Assembly: GCA_900115795.1 (NCBI GenBank)
Contig: FOXT01000004.1
Location: 62,001-126,000, forward strand
From: Lachnospiraceae bacterium XBB1006
GTDB taxonomy: Bacteria > Bacillota > Clostridia > Lachnospirales > Lachnospiraceae
DNA: 64,000 nt
Reading direction: 5' to 3'
A program made the translations under genes and the position numbers. Under the pieces are notes generated by a model. The model searched no databases and was not told the origin of the DNA. It saw nothing but the letters and a program-made list of their open reading frames with translations. Below, one piece after another: positions 42,580-51,860 of the stretch; the stretch's first letter is position 1; each line of letters opens with the position of its first letter.

Positions 42580-43500
42580 ATGCAATTTTTGTGGTTATTG
42601 ACAAATATTCGAACAGCTGTTGGAAATGAATTGGCTCTTGCAATTACCAAATGTGGTCAACAAACCGTGTTAATTGTTTTACTTTGCGCGATTTATTGGT
42701 GTTTGGATAAACAAGTGGCATTGCGTGCTGCTTTTTCCTTTTGCTTATCAGGGTTATCGGCTCAGAATCTGAAATTGATTTTTCGAATTCCGAGACCGTG
42801 GCTGTTAGACAAGCAGTTTTCTCCTGTAAAAGCAGCCATAAAAGGAGCAACCGGCTTTTCCTTTCCAAGCGGACATACACAGAGTGCAACCTCTATCTAT
42901 GGCTCTTTGTTTGTCTCGGAAAAGAAGGCCCCGAAATGGATTCGTATTTTGATTGCGCTTATGCCGTTTTTGGTTGGTTTTTCAAGAATGTATCTAGGGG
43001 TGCATACGCCAAAGGATGTTCTTACAGCGTTTTGTATATCAATTCTGTGCATCGGAATAACACATTGGCTTTTTTCGTATATGGAGTCTGAAGAAGGAAT
43101 TTTGCAATATGTTTTGCCGGGACTGTGTGTGCTTGGAGCAATCCTGTCTGTAGTGCATGGATACATACTTTATACGCGTGGAATCGTAGAGTACGCGAAG
43201 ATTGTAGATTGTGCAAAGACGGGTGGTGTGGCATTTGGCTTTGTAGTGGGATATTATTTAGAAAAACGATTTGTTAAGTTTCAAAATTCACAGAATCGTC
43301 TCTGCAATGTGATAAAATTAATAATCGGATTGGCTCTGCTCATTGCACTAAACAAAGGGATGAAGGCGGTATTTAAAGCGAATATCATCTTTGCAGTTTT
43401 GCAAAAAGCTATCTTGGTTATATTTATTTTAGCAGGATATCCGTTGATTTTGAAGCTTGTAAATAAGAAAAATAAAAGTGAGAATGCATATGAAAAATAA
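42580..43500 (+). CDS. PAP2-family membrane phosphatase
   Basis: 306 residues, polytopic, with the acid phosphatase/PAP2 motifs: K-x6-RP in FRIPRPWLLD (near 64-75), SGHTQS (PSGHTQSATS) and SRMYLGVHTPKDV. About eight membrane segments are seen, more than the minimal six, with an extra C-terminal membrane region. It likely acts on undecaprenyl diphosphate, phosphatidate or a similar lipid phosphate; the substrate is not decidable. Overlaps the uridine kinase gene by 11 nt. Confidence 0.88.
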   Translation: MQFLWLLTNIRTAVGNELALAITKCGQQTVLIVLLCAIYWCLDKQVALRAAFSFCLSGLSAQNLKLIFRIPRPWLLDKQFSPVKAAIKGATGFSFPSGHTQSATSIYGSLFVSEKKAPKWIRILIALMPFLVGFSRMYLGVHTPKDVLTAFCISILCIGITHWLFSYMESEEGILQYVLPGLCVLGAILSVVHGYILYTRGIVEYAKIVDCAKTGGVAFGFVVGYYLEKRFVKFQNSQNRLCNVIKLIIGLALLIALNKGMKAVFKANIIFAVLQKAILVIFILAGYPLILKLVNKKNKSENAYEK

Positions 43501-44113
43501 TTGGATTATTGGAGTTTGCGGTGGATCCGCATCCGGAAAAACAACGATCGTTAATCGTATTAGCAAACATTTTGGTTCAGATATTTTAGTGATTAATCAT
43601 GACAGCTATTATAATGAACACAACGACATGACGTATGAGGAGCGTAGCAAATTGAACTATGATCATCCGTCATCGTTTGAAACAGAACGACTTGTGAGAG
43701 ATTTGAATACATTGTTACAAGGCAAGGAAGTGGACATTCCGGTATATGATTTTTCCATACATAATCGTTCTTCAGAGGTTACCCATGTAGCGCCAAAGAA
43801 GATTATTGTTGTGGAAGGAATTATGGTTCTTGAGAATAAAATTTTGCGCGATATGATGGACGTGAAAGTGTACGTTGATACCGATGCAGACGAGCGGTTA
43901 ATGCGGCGAATTCGTCGTGATATGGAGGAACGGGCCAGAACAATCGATTCCATCCTTACTCAGTATGCACAAACGGTTAAACCGATGCATGAAGAATTCA
44001 TTGAGCCATCAAAGAGCTATGCGGATATTATAATTCCACGTGGTGGAGAAAATGAGGCCGGCATTAGTATGATGATATCTTATATGGATCATTTGTTATC
44101 TGGAGATATTTAA
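43490..44113 (+). CDS. udk: Uridine kinase
   Basis: A 207-residue P-loop kinase phosphorylating uridine or cytidine. The Walker A motif is CGGSASGKTTI at the N-terminus, followed by NHDSYYNEH, DHPSSFET, and the YDFSIHNRSSE substrate loop. The R-rich LMRRIRRDMEERAR lid is present. The ATG at 43490 gives the standard start, with GTGAG 7 nt upstream; it lies within the end of the PAP2 gene. Confidence 0.93.
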   Translation: MKNNWIIGVCGGSASGKTTIVNRISKHFGSDILVINHDSYYNEHNDMTYEERSKLNYDHPSSFETERLVRDLNTLLQGKEVDIPVYDFSIHNRSSEVTHVAPKKIIVVEGIMVLENKILRDMMDVKVYVDTDADERLMRRIRRDMEERARTIDSILTQYAQTVKPMHEEFIEPSKSYADIIIPRGGENEAGISMMISYMDHLLSGDI

Positions 44114-44125
44114 AAGAGGTATACC

Positions 44126-45811
44126 ATGATTAGAAAACGAGTAGGTTTAATTTATGCAATTTCAACATGTGCCATAATTGTAATTGCGCTAGCCATAGTA
44201 AGTGGACTGGTTTCGAAAAGGGTGAATTATTCCTATTTTGAATATAATTGGAATGTAACAATAAATGGACAGCATTATGACAATGTAAAGCTTTCCACCT
44301 TTCATTTTTCGGATATCCATGAAGGGGACTTAATCGTTTTAAGCAATCGCCTACCGGATACGTTTAAACGCGGTCAGATTATGACTATGCTTGTGCAAAA
44401 TTGTACTATGGATGTATTGTATCAGAGCCAAAATCGAATGATTTCCGTTCATTCATTTGGACACGAATCCTATGCAAAGGGACAAATGATAGGTAATTCC
44501 ATGGAATTTGTTCATTTTCCATTAATGGCAAGTGGGAAAGCTTTTGAAATTATCTTAAAACCCAATATGGATCATCCTTTTTTTCATCTGGCGACACCGA
44601 AGATGTGTGATGAACGTCATGCGTTTTCGTTCTATTTCCGTGAACGGTTTTTAAACTGTTCCATAGGCGGATTTTTAATATTTTTTGGAATAATTTTAAT
44701 TGTAATGTCTGCCTTGCTTACCTTTTTTTTCGCCGAAATGCGTCATATGAGTTTGATTGCCTTGTTTATAATTCTTGAGTCGACTTGGAGTTTAAACAGC
44801 AATCATGCATTAGCAAACTTCGGTCTTAGTAGTTTTGCACGAACCATGATGGAGTACGTATCACTCTATACTTGTATGATTCCAATCATGATTTATGTGG
44901 CATTGCGACATGCTAAAGAAAAGAAGAGTAAACGACGAATGCTTATAATGATTACATTAAATCTGGTGTTTGTTATAGGCTGTCTTATTTTGCAGGGAAC
45001 CGGCGTTTGTTTCATTGTAAAAACACTTGTTGCAGAACAGGTTCTTATGGTTGCAAATGCCATTACGATGATGATGTGTTTGCTTGAAAATTATCCGTAT
45101 TTTACAGCAAAACATTTAACTTTATCCAGTGCCATCACTATTGGGGTGTTTGGAATCTTAGACTTAATTAATTTTGTTATATCCCAGCAGGAAGGATATA
45201 CTTACAATAGTATTCTACCCACTGGAGTGTTGCTATTTATTTTGCAATGGTTGTTAAGCTTTTTGTATGAGGTTCACATTAATTATATTTCTTATACCAA
45301 GCAGGAAGTATTAACCAAAATGGCCTATGAGGATTATTTGACCGGTTTGGATAATCGCGCAGTAGTGGAAGAGTGTTTCGATGAGTTGGAAAATGAAAAG
45401 AAAAATTATGGTGTAATCAGTTACGATTTAAATTATTTAAAGCAAGTAAATGATACGATGGGTCACGAGGCCGGAGATACGTATATTGTCACATTTTCGA
45501 ACTACTTAAAAGAATTTTGGAATAATTATGGCGTCGTTGCAAGAACAGGTGGCGATGAATTTCTGATAATTATTTCGGAGCGATCCGCAGAACTGATAAA
45601 AGCATTAGCATCTGATTTTGAAGTATATGTTGCCAATGCTATAAAAATGGCGGAGGCGTCGATTCCACTTCGATTTTCATATGGTGTTGCATTTCGCAAT
45701 GAAGAACAGTGTAAGAACTCCAAGGATGTACGAAAGCTTGCCGACGAACGTATGTATGAGATGAAGCGTGCTTTTCACAAAGAAGCAAGGAATAGAAAAG
45801 AAGAGTCCTAA
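44126..45811 (+). CDS. Membrane diguanylate cyclase with extracytoplasmic sensor region
   Basis: 561 residues: an N-terminal membrane segment (about 8-28), an extracytoplasmic region (about 30-185), then about seven membrane segments (about 187-385) and a GGDEF domain (about 400-555). The active-site GGDEF is intact at 475-479, and the DYLTGLDNRAVVEE start is typical. No RxxD inhibitory site is seen five residues before it. The architecture resembles 7TMR-DISM sensor cyclases. It makes cyclic di-GMP, fitting a motile organism. The stop codon lies in the loop of the terminator. Confidence 0.88.
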   Translation: MIRKRVGLIYAISTCAIIVIALAIVSGLVSKRVNYSYFEYNWNVTINGQHYDNVKLSTFHFSDIHEGDLIVLSNRLPDTFKRGQIMTMLVQNCTMDVLYQSQNRMISVHSFGHESYAKGQMIGNSMEFVHFPLMASGKAFEIILKPNMDHPFFHLATPKMCDERHAFSFYFRERFLNCSIGGFLIFFGIILIVMSALLTFFFAEMRHMSLIALFIILESTWSLNSNHALANFGLSSFARTMMEYVSLYTCMIPIMIYVALRHAKEKKSKRRMLIMITLNLVFVIGCLILQGTGVCFIVKTLVAEQVLMVANAITMMMCLLENYPYFTAKHLTLSSAITIGVFGILDLINFVISQQEGYTYNSILPTGVLLFILQWLLSFLYEVHINYISYTKQEVLTKMAYEDYLTGLDNRAVVEECFDELENEKKNYGVISYDLNYLKQVNDTMGHEAGDTYIVTFSNYLKEFWNNYGVVARTGGDEFLIIISERSAELIKALASDFEVYVANAIKMAEASIPLRFSYGVAFRNEEQCKNSKDVRKLADERMYEMKRAFHKEARNRKEES

Positions 45812-45826
45812 GTGGCTCTTTTTTTT
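45801..45826 (+). terminator. Terminator overlapping the diguanylate cyclase stop codon
   Basis: AAGAGTC (45801-45807) / GGCTCTT (45814-45820), with one G-U pair, a loop containing the TAA stop (45809-45811), and a T-run to 45826. Confidence 0.75.
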
Positions 45827-45860
45827 CATATATTAGAAACAAACAAGGTAAAGAAGAAAC

Positions 45861-47030
45861 ATGAAAAAGATAATATGTTTTGGACTGGTGAGCATGTTAC
45901 TATTCGTCCAAATCCCCTGTCATGCAAAACCAAAAGTACAAGGAAGGCAGCCAACGATACATGCACAGGCCGCTTGTGTAATGGACGCAAGCACATACAG
46001 AATATTATGGGGAAAAAACGAAGAAAAATGCATGCCTATGGCCAGTACAACGAAAATTCTCACATGCATTTTAGCATTGGAAAAAGGACGATTGGAGGAT
46101 TACGTTTCCTTTAGCCATTATGCGACAACCATGCCCAAAGTACATTTAGGAGCAAAAGAAGGCGAATGCTATCGCCTTGGTGATTTGTTATATGCCATGA
46201 TGTTGGAATCATATAATGATGTTGCAGTCGCCATTGCGGAGCACCTGGCCGGAAGTGTAGAAAATTTCCAAATATGGATGAATCAAAAAGCTCATAGACT
46301 TTGTGGAAGAAAACTCCATTTTGTGACTCCAAATGGTCTGGATGCGCAAGGACATGCGATAACGGCAAAAAATCTTGCCAAGCTAATGGCCTATTGCACT
46401 TGCTTTTCCCCAAAGAAAAATGAGTTTCTAGCCATCACCGGTTGTAAAACACATACGTTTAAAGATAAATCACAAAAGCGAATCGTTTGTGTCCATAACC
46501 ATAATCGATTGCTTGGTAATGGCTTTGTAAGAAGTGGAAAAACTGGATTTACAAATAAGGCAGGCTATTGTTACGTTGCCTATATGCAAATCCACGAACA
46601 CCCGATATGCGTGGCACTGCTGGCGGATGGCTGGCCACCAAACAGTAACTGGAAATGGAGAGATATGAATGAATTAACCAGGTATTTAGAACAATATGGG
46701 CGAAGGGAACGGCTTGATTTTTCAAACATAAAAAAACCGAATTATTTTATTGAAAACCAGAAAATTCTGTATAGTGTGGGAGACGGTGAATTACAAACAA
46801 CGTTTCTTTATTCGTGGGAAACCCTGCGATACTGTATATTCTTTCAAAAGAAAAAAGAATTCCCTCTTCAAAAAGGAGAGCGAATCGGAGAAGGACGTGC
46901 TTATATAAACGACATCTGTATTGCAAGGGCAGACTTGCTTTGCAATAAAACCTATGAGCGAATTACATTTTTAAAAGTAATAAAGCATTACTTTAATATG
47001 TTTATATCAATTTGCATAAAAACACGTTAG
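45861..47030 (+). CDS. D-alanyl-D-alanine carboxypeptidase (PBP5/DacF type)
   Basis: 389 residues with a signal peptide (about 1-22). Penicillin-binding motifs: Ser62-Thr-Thr-Lys65 (ASTTK), Ser117-Tyr-Asn119 (SYN), and KTG near residue 227 (RSGKTGFTNKAG). It trims terminal D-Ala from peptidoglycan stem peptides. After the catalytic domain the C-terminal region (about 270-389) is basic and could associate with the membrane. No clear promoter lies in the 50 nt upstream. Confidence 0.92.
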   Translation: MKKIICFGLVSMLLFVQIPCHAKPKVQGRQPTIHAQAACVMDASTYRILWGKNEEKCMPMASTTKILTCILALEKGRLEDYVSFSHYATTMPKVHLGAKEGECYRLGDLLYAMMLESYNDVAVAIAEHLAGSVENFQIWMNQKAHRLCGRKLHFVTPNGLDAQGHAITAKNLAKLMAYCTCFSPKKNEFLAITGCKTHTFKDKSQKRIVCVHNHNRLLGNGFVRSGKTGFTNKAGYCYVAYMQIHEHPICVALLADGWPPNSNWKWRDMNELTRYLEQYGRRERLDFSNIKKPNYFIENQKILYSVGDGELQTTFLYSWETLRYCIFFQKKKEFPLQKGERIGEGRAYINDICIARADLLCNKTYERITFLKVIKHYFNMFISICIKTR

Positions 47031-47036
47031 AAATTA

Positions 47037-47065
47037 TTGAAAAATTGTTTCTATCGAGATACAAT
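47037..47065 (+). promoter_or_regulatory. Predicted promoter for the carboxyltransferase/decarboxylase operon
   Basis: TTGAAA (47037-47042), 17-bp spacer, TACAAT (47060-47065), followed by AGGAGGT before the first gene. Confidence 0.65.
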
Positions 47066-47096
47066 AATAGATGTAGATTAAGTAGGAGGTAGATTC

Positions 47097-48497
47097 ATGA
47101 GTGTAATGCAAAGTAATGTTGCACGTGACAGAATTTTATCATTTTTAGATGAAGGAAGTTTCGTGGAATTATTTGAAACAGTTACCTGCAGAAATACGGA
47201 TTTGAGTTTGAAAGATTATAAAGAACTCTCCGATGGTGTGGTAACCGGATATGGCCTAATGAATGGTCGACTGGTGTTTATTTACAGCCAGAACCCGGAG
47301 GTGCTTCATGGTTCTTTAGGCGAAATGCACTGTAGAAAAATTGTGGAATTGTACGCACAGGCATTGAAGATGGGCGCACCAATGATTGCATTGCTTGACA
47401 GTTCAGGGTTAAGATTACAGGAAGGTGTGGATGCGCTGACAGGTCTTGGTGAAGTATTATCAGCTGTTAATGAAGCAAGCGGCATTATTCCGATGTATAG
47501 TGTTATTTATGGTAATTGCGGAGGAGGGTTAAGTGTGATTCCGGCACTGTCCGACTTTACTTACATGGTGGAAGGAAAGGGACGTTTATTTGTTAATTCC
47601 CCGAATACCATTGATGCCAATTATCAAGAGAAAGTGGATACTGCAGATGGACAATTTAAAGCATTGTATTCCGGTATCGTAGATGAATGTCTTTCGGAAA
47701 ATGAAATTTCTGAGAAAGTAAGAACATTGCTTTCCCTTTTGCCTGCGAACAATACGGAAGGTATCTATACAGAAACTTGTTTGGATGATTTAAATCGTTT
47801 GGTTGAAGGAATGAACGCTTCCAATTATGAGGCAACTGTATTGCTTACCAATATCAGTGACGGTTACGAATTTGTGGAAACAAAGAGCGCATATGCACCG
47901 GAAATGATTACCGGATTTATTCAACTAAACGGTATGACCATTGGTGCACTGGCAAATCGAGAGAATAGTGAACGGTTAACCGTTGATGGACTTTTGAAAG
48001 GTACGGATTTTGTTCGTTTTTGTGATGCATATGATATTCCAATCCTTGTGGTTGCGGATACTTGTGGTTTTGAAACAAGCATGGTTGCAGAGAAGGCTAT
48101 CGGCCGAAGCATGGCAGCATTTGTTAGCGCGCTTTGCGAAGCAGATGTTCCGAAAGTAACATTACTTCCACATAAAGCCATGGGAAGTGCCTATTTATTA
48201 ATGAATTCCAAGGCAATGGGTGCAGATTTTGTTTACGCATGGCCGGATGCAGAAATGGGAATTCTTCCGGCGAAGCAGGCAGTAGAGATTTTGTATGCAA
48301 ACGATAACAACGTTTCGCTAAATGATAAAATGGCGGATTATGAACAGAGCCACAATAGTGTAGAGGCGTTTGCAAAACGTGCACAAATCGATCGTGTTAT
48401 TGCACCGGAAAGTACAAGAAAGTATTTGGTTTCTGCATTTGACCTGTTGTACACCAAGTATGCGTGCGTACAGGAAAAGAAGCATAATTTACGATAA
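47097..48497 (+). CDS. Acyl-CoA carboxyltransferase subunit (MmdA / transcarboxylase 12S-like)
   Basis: A 466-residue carboxyltransferase of the crotonase-like fold, with N- and C-terminal CT domains as in MmdA, PccB and transcarboxylase 12S. It has the VVTGYGLMNGRLV, MGAPMIALLDSSGLRLQEG and GNCGGGLSVIPALSDFTYMV segments. It is shorter than typical MmdA (about 510). Family members move CO2 between biotin and an acyl-CoA such as methylmalonyl- or malonyl-CoA. It leads an operon also encoding a gamma-like subunit, a biotin carrier, a Na+-pump beta subunit and a 5S-like carboxyltransferase. Confidence 0.87.
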   Translation: MSVMQSNVARDRILSFLDEGSFVELFETVTCRNTDLSLKDYKELSDGVVTGYGLMNGRLVFIYSQNPEVLHGSLGEMHCRKIVELYAQALKMGAPMIALLDSSGLRLQEGVDALTGLGEVLSAVNEASGIIPMYSVIYGNCGGGLSVIPALSDFTYMVEGKGRLFVNSPNTIDANYQEKVDTADGQFKALYSGIVDECLSENEISEKVRTLLSLLPANNTEGIYTETCLDDLNRLVEGMNASNYEATVLLTNISDGYEFVETKSAYAPEMITGFIQLNGMTIGALANRENSERLTVDGLLKGTDFVRFCDAYDIPILVVADTCGFETSMVAEKAIGRSMAAFVSALCEADVPKVTLLPHKAMGSAYLLMNSKAMGADFVYAWPDAEMGILPAKQAVEILYANDNNVSLNDKMADYEQSHNSVEAFAKRAQIDRVIAPESTRKYLVSAFDLLYTKYACVQEKKHNLR

Positions 48498-48508
48498 GGA
48501 GTGACGAT

Positions 48509-48799
48509 ATGTTACATGCTTTATTAAATGTTGCTCTTGGTATGGGATCAGTTTTTATTGTACTGATTATTATTAGCTTGATTATTCAATGTTTCAACAT
48601 TTTCCCGATGTTAGAAGCAAAATTTAAAAAGAATAAGAAGGCTACAGAAGAATTTAAAAACGAGCCAATCAGAGAAACAGTAATAGATGAGGAGACATCG
48701 GACGATGAAGCCGTTGTCGCAGCAATTATGGCTGCAATTACTGCATATTCCGGCATGAGCCAGGATGAATTTGTGGTAAGAAGTATTGTACGAAGATAA
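48509..48799 (+). CDS. OadG-like gamma subunit of a Na+-translocating decarboxylase
   Basis: A 96-residue protein with one N-terminal membrane segment (about 8-32, ending before the FNIFPML region) and a charged cytoplasmic part ending in a hydrophobic alpha-helical stretch (AAIMAAITAYSGMSQDEFVVRSIVRR-like; key feature AAI-A-I plus FVVRSI). Gamma subunits assemble the pump and stabilise the alpha-beta complex. Small and poorly conserved; called from topology, the C-terminal OadG-like motif and position. Confidence 0.8.
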   Translation: MLHALLNVALGMGSVFIVLIIISLIIQCFNIFPMLEAKFKKNKKATEEFKNEPIRETVIDEETSDDEAVVAAIMAAITAYSGMSQDEFVVRSIVRR

Positions 48800-48817
48800 G
48801 GAAAGGAACGTGAAGAT

Positions 48818-49180
48818 ATGAAAAGTTATACCGTAACCGTAAATGGTGTTACTTATGATGTAACAGTGGAAGAGAATAATGGTGCCGTAGCGCCGCAGAT
48901 GAGCGCACCACGTCGTCAGCCGGTTATGCCAGCAAAAGAGGCGCCAAAGGCTACCGGTGCGAAAGGAGCAAAGGCTGTAACTGCCGGTGCTGCCGGAAAG
49001 ATTTTAAAGATTGATGTTAAAGTAGGTGACAAAGTATCCGTTGGACAAAGCGTTGCCATGTTGGAAGTTATGAAAATGGAAACCCCTATTGTATCAAGTG
49101 ATGAAGGTGTGGTTGCATCCATCGAAATCAAAGAGGGCGATAATGTTGAAGCAGGTGCAACCCTGATTACGTTGAACTAA
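48818..49180 (+). CDS. Biotin carrier protein (biotinyl domain)
   Basis: A 120-residue carrier: an N-terminal segment (about 1-25), an Ala/Pro/Lys-rich flexible linker (about 26-58), and a biotinyl domain (about 58-120). The biotinylated lysine is Lys86 in the EVMKMET motif. It shuttles carboxyl groups between the two carboxyltransferases and the membrane subunit of the same operon. It is the only biotin carrier in the operon. Confidence 0.93.
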   Translation: MKSYTVTVNGVTYDVTVEENNGAVAPQMSAPRRQPVMPAKEAPKATGAKGAKAVTAGAAGKILKIDVKVGDKVSVGQSVAMLEVMKMETPIVSSDEGVVASIEIKEGDNVEAGATLITLN

Positions 49181-49193
49181 TAGGAGGCAGAGT

Positions 49194-50342
49194 ATGGATT
49201 ACGTTACAGATACCCTGTATAATCTGATACATCAATCTGCCTTTTTTAACCTGACCTGGAAGAATGGAGTTATGATTCTGATTGCTTGTGTATTACTGTA
49301 TTTTGCAATTCGCAAGAAATACGAACCGTTGCTATTGGTACCAATTGCATTTGGCATGCTGTTGGTTAATCTCTTCCCGGACATTATGATAAAGGCAGAG
49401 GATGCAGAAAATGGGGTGGCGGGATTATTTCGCTATTTTTATTTATTAGATGAATGGTCAATTATGCCATCATTGATTTTCCTGGGTGTTGGTGCATCTA
49501 CGGACTTTGGTCCGCTGATTGCAAACCCGAAGAGCTTTTTGCTGGGTGCAAGTGCACAGTTTGGTGTTTTTGCGGCCTATCTGGCTGCCATTGCATTAAA
49601 CTTTAATGATAAGGCCGCAGCTGCCATTTCCATTATTGGTGGTGCCGATGGACCAACTTCTATTTTCCTTGCAGGGAAACTTGGACAGGGAAATTTGATG
49701 GGACCGATTGCCGTGGCAGCTTATTCTTATATGGCACTTGTGCCGATGATTCAGCCACCAATTATGAAGGCACTTACAACGAAAGAAGAACGTTTGATTA
49801 AAATGAAACAGCTTCGGGAAGTGTCCAAATTGGAACGTATTTTGTTTCCAATTGTTGTAACTATTGTTGTTGTTTTGATTATTCCACAAACAGCACCGTT
49901 ACTTGGTATGCTTATGCTTGGTAACCTCTTTAGAGAGTCTGGCGTTGTAAAACAGTTGACCGATACTGCAAGCAATGCTTTGATGTATATCGTTGTTATT
50001 CTCTTGGGTGTATCCGTTGGTGGTACAACCAGTGCAGAGAATTTCTTAAAGATGGATACCCTGCTCATTGTGTTCCTTGGCCTTGTGGCATTTGCATTTG
50101 GAACCGCAGCCGGAGTATTATTCGGTAAAATCATGTGCAAGGTTACCCATGGTCAGGTTAACCCGTTGATTGGAGCCGCCGGTGTATCTGCAGTTCCTAT
50201 GTCAGCACGTGTAGCGCAGAAAGTTGGTGCAGAGGAAGATCCTACAAACTTCCTTTTGATGCATGCAATGGGACCAAACGTTGCCGGTGTTATTGGAACA
50301 GCAGTTGCAGCCGGAGTATTTATGGCTATCTTTGGTGTATAG
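49194..50342 (+). CDS. Na+-translocating decarboxylase beta subunit (OadB/MmdB/GcdB)
   Basis: A 382-residue polytopic membrane protein with about nine to eleven segments. Family signatures: SFLLGASAQFG, the key IIGGADGPTSIFLA region with the conserved membrane Asp, VPMIQPPIMKALTTKEERLIKM and the C-terminal HAMGPNVAGVIGTAVAAG. It decarboxylates carboxybiotin and exports Na+ coupled to that reaction. It starts 13 nt after the carrier gene. Confidence 0.93.
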   Translation: MDYVTDTLYNLIHQSAFFNLTWKNGVMILIACVLLYFAIRKKYEPLLLVPIAFGMLLVNLFPDIMIKAEDAENGVAGLFRYFYLLDEWSIMPSLIFLGVGASTDFGPLIANPKSFLLGASAQFGVFAAYLAAIALNFNDKAAAAISIIGGADGPTSIFLAGKLGQGNLMGPIAVAAYSYMALVPMIQPPIMKALTTKEERLIKMKQLREVSKLERILFPIVVTIVVVLIIPQTAPLLGMLMLGNLFRESGVVKQLTDTASNALMYIVVILLGVSVGGTTSAENFLKMDTLLIVFLGLVAFAFGTAAGVLFGKIMCKVTHGQVNPLIGAAGVSAVPMSARVAQKVGAEEDPTNFLLMHAMGPNVAGVIGTAVAAGVFMAIFGV

Positions 50343-50354
50343 GAGGGTATTAAC

Positions 50355-51767
50355 ATGTCAGAACAGAAAAAAAAGCCGGTTGGCATTACGGAAACCGTGT
50401 TGCGTGATGCACATCAGTCATTAATCGCAACACGAATGACAACGGAGCAGATGTTACCAATTATAGAAAAAATGGACAAGGTCGGCTATCATTCCGTAGA
50501 GTGCTGGGGTGGAGCAACCTTTGATGCTTGTCTTCGTTTCTTGAAGGAAGATCCCTGGGATCGTCTTCGCAAATTAAGAGATGGATTTAAAAATACCAAA
50601 TTACAAATGCTTTTCCGCGGGCAGAATATTTTAGGCTATCGCCATTATGCAGATGATGTAGTAGAATATTTTGTCCAGAAATCCATTGCAAATGGTATTG
50701 ATATTATTCGTATTTTTGATTGTTTAAATGACATTCGTAATTTACAGACTGCAGTCAATGCAGCAAATAAAGAAAAAGGAAATGCACAAGTTGCACTTTC
50801 TTATACGTTGGGTGATGCCTATACGCTGGCATATTGGAAAGATATTGCAAAACGTATTGAAGACATGGGCGCAAATTCCCTGTGTATCAAAGATATGGCA
50901 GGATTGTTGGTTCCATATCGTGCGGAAGAGCTAGTGGGCACATTAAAGGATACTGTTTCCATCCCAATTCAACTTCACACACATTATACCAGTGGTGTTG
51001 CCAGCATGACGTATTTAAAGGCCATTGAAGCTGGGTGTGATGTAATTGATACGGCAATATCTCCATTTGCATTAGGAACCAGCCAGCCGGCAACAGAAGT
51101 TATGGTAGAAGCATTACGTAATACACCATATGATACCGGACTTGATCAGAATCTGTTGGCTGAAATTGCTGAATATTTCCGCCCTATGAGAGAGCAATAC
51201 ATCGAAAGTGGACGATTAAGTACCAAAGTGCTTGGCGTAAACATCAATACATTGCGTTATCAGGTTCCTGGCGGAATGTTAAGTAATATGATTTCTCAGT
51301 TGAAAGAACAACATGCAGAAGATAAATACGAAGAAGTTTTAAAAGAAATTCCAAGAGTGCGTAAAGATTTGGGTGAGCCGCCACTTGTAACTCCTAGTAG
51401 CCAGATTGTGGGTACACAAGCTGTGTTTAACGTATTGGCAGGTGAACGCTATAAGATGATTACGAAAGAAACAAAGGCAATTTTACGCGGCGAATATGGT
51501 CAGACGGTTAAGCCATTTAATCCGGAGCTTGTAAAGAAAGCGCTTGGTAACGAAAAACAGATTACCTGTCGCCCGGCGGATTTATTGGATAACGAACTTG
51601 ATACGTTACGTAAGGAAGCGGCACAGTATATCCGTCAGGATGAAGATGTACTTACCTATGCATTATTCCCACAGGTAGCAACCGAGTTCTTTAAGTATCG
51701 TGATGCACAGTTAACCAAAGTTGATGACAAAGTTTCGGATAAGGAAGTCGGTGCTTATCCGGCATAA
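50355..51767 (+). CDS. Oxaloacetate/pyruvate carboxyltransferase subunit (OadA / transcarboxylase 5S-like, no biotin domain)
   Basis: A 470-residue TIM-barrel carboxyltransferase. Signatures: ITETVLRDAHQSLIATRM, WGGATFDACLRFL, the catalytic lysine in SLCIKDMAGL, metal-binding LHTHYTSG, and GTSQPATE. The C-terminal half is the conserved PYC_OADA domain. It ends without a biotinyl domain, so it must use the separate carrier encoded upstream. A strong terminator follows. Confidence 0.92.
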   Translation: MSEQKKKPVGITETVLRDAHQSLIATRMTTEQMLPIIEKMDKVGYHSVECWGGATFDACLRFLKEDPWDRLRKLRDGFKNTKLQMLFRGQNILGYRHYADDVVEYFVQKSIANGIDIIRIFDCLNDIRNLQTAVNAANKEKGNAQVALSYTLGDAYTLAYWKDIAKRIEDMGANSLCIKDMAGLLVPYRAEELVGTLKDTVSIPIQLHTHYTSGVASMTYLKAIEAGCDVIDTAISPFALGTSQPATEVMVEALRNTPYDTGLDQNLLAEIAEYFRPMREQYIESGRLSTKVLGVNINTLRYQVPGGMLSNMISQLKEQHAEDKYEEVLKEIPRVRKDLGEPPLVTPSSQIVGTQAVFNVLAGERYKMITKETKAILRGEYGQTVKPFNPELVKKALGNEKQITCRPADLLDNELDTLRKEAAQYIRQDEDVLTYALFPQVATEFFKYRDAQLTKVDDKVSDKEVGAYPA

Positions 51768-51779
51768 TTCTATGAAATG

Positions 51780-51803
51780 AAAGGGAGCGTAAGCTCCCTT
51801 TTT
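51780..51803 (+). terminator. Terminator after the decarboxylase operon
   Basis: 9-bp stem AAAGGGAGC (51780-51788) / GCTCCCTTT (51793-51801), GTAA loop, T-run to 51803. Confidence 0.85.
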
Positions 51804-51805
51804 GG

Positions 51806-51834
51806 TTGCGATTCTTCTTCAAAAATGATATATT
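51806..51834 (+). promoter_or_regulatory. Predicted promoter for the RpiR-cmk-rpsA series
   Basis: TTGCGA (51806-51811), 17-bp spacer, TATATT (51829-51834), directly after the preceding terminator. Confidence 0.6.
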
Positions 51835-51860
51835 AGAAATTGTTAGAAGGGAAGAAGGAT

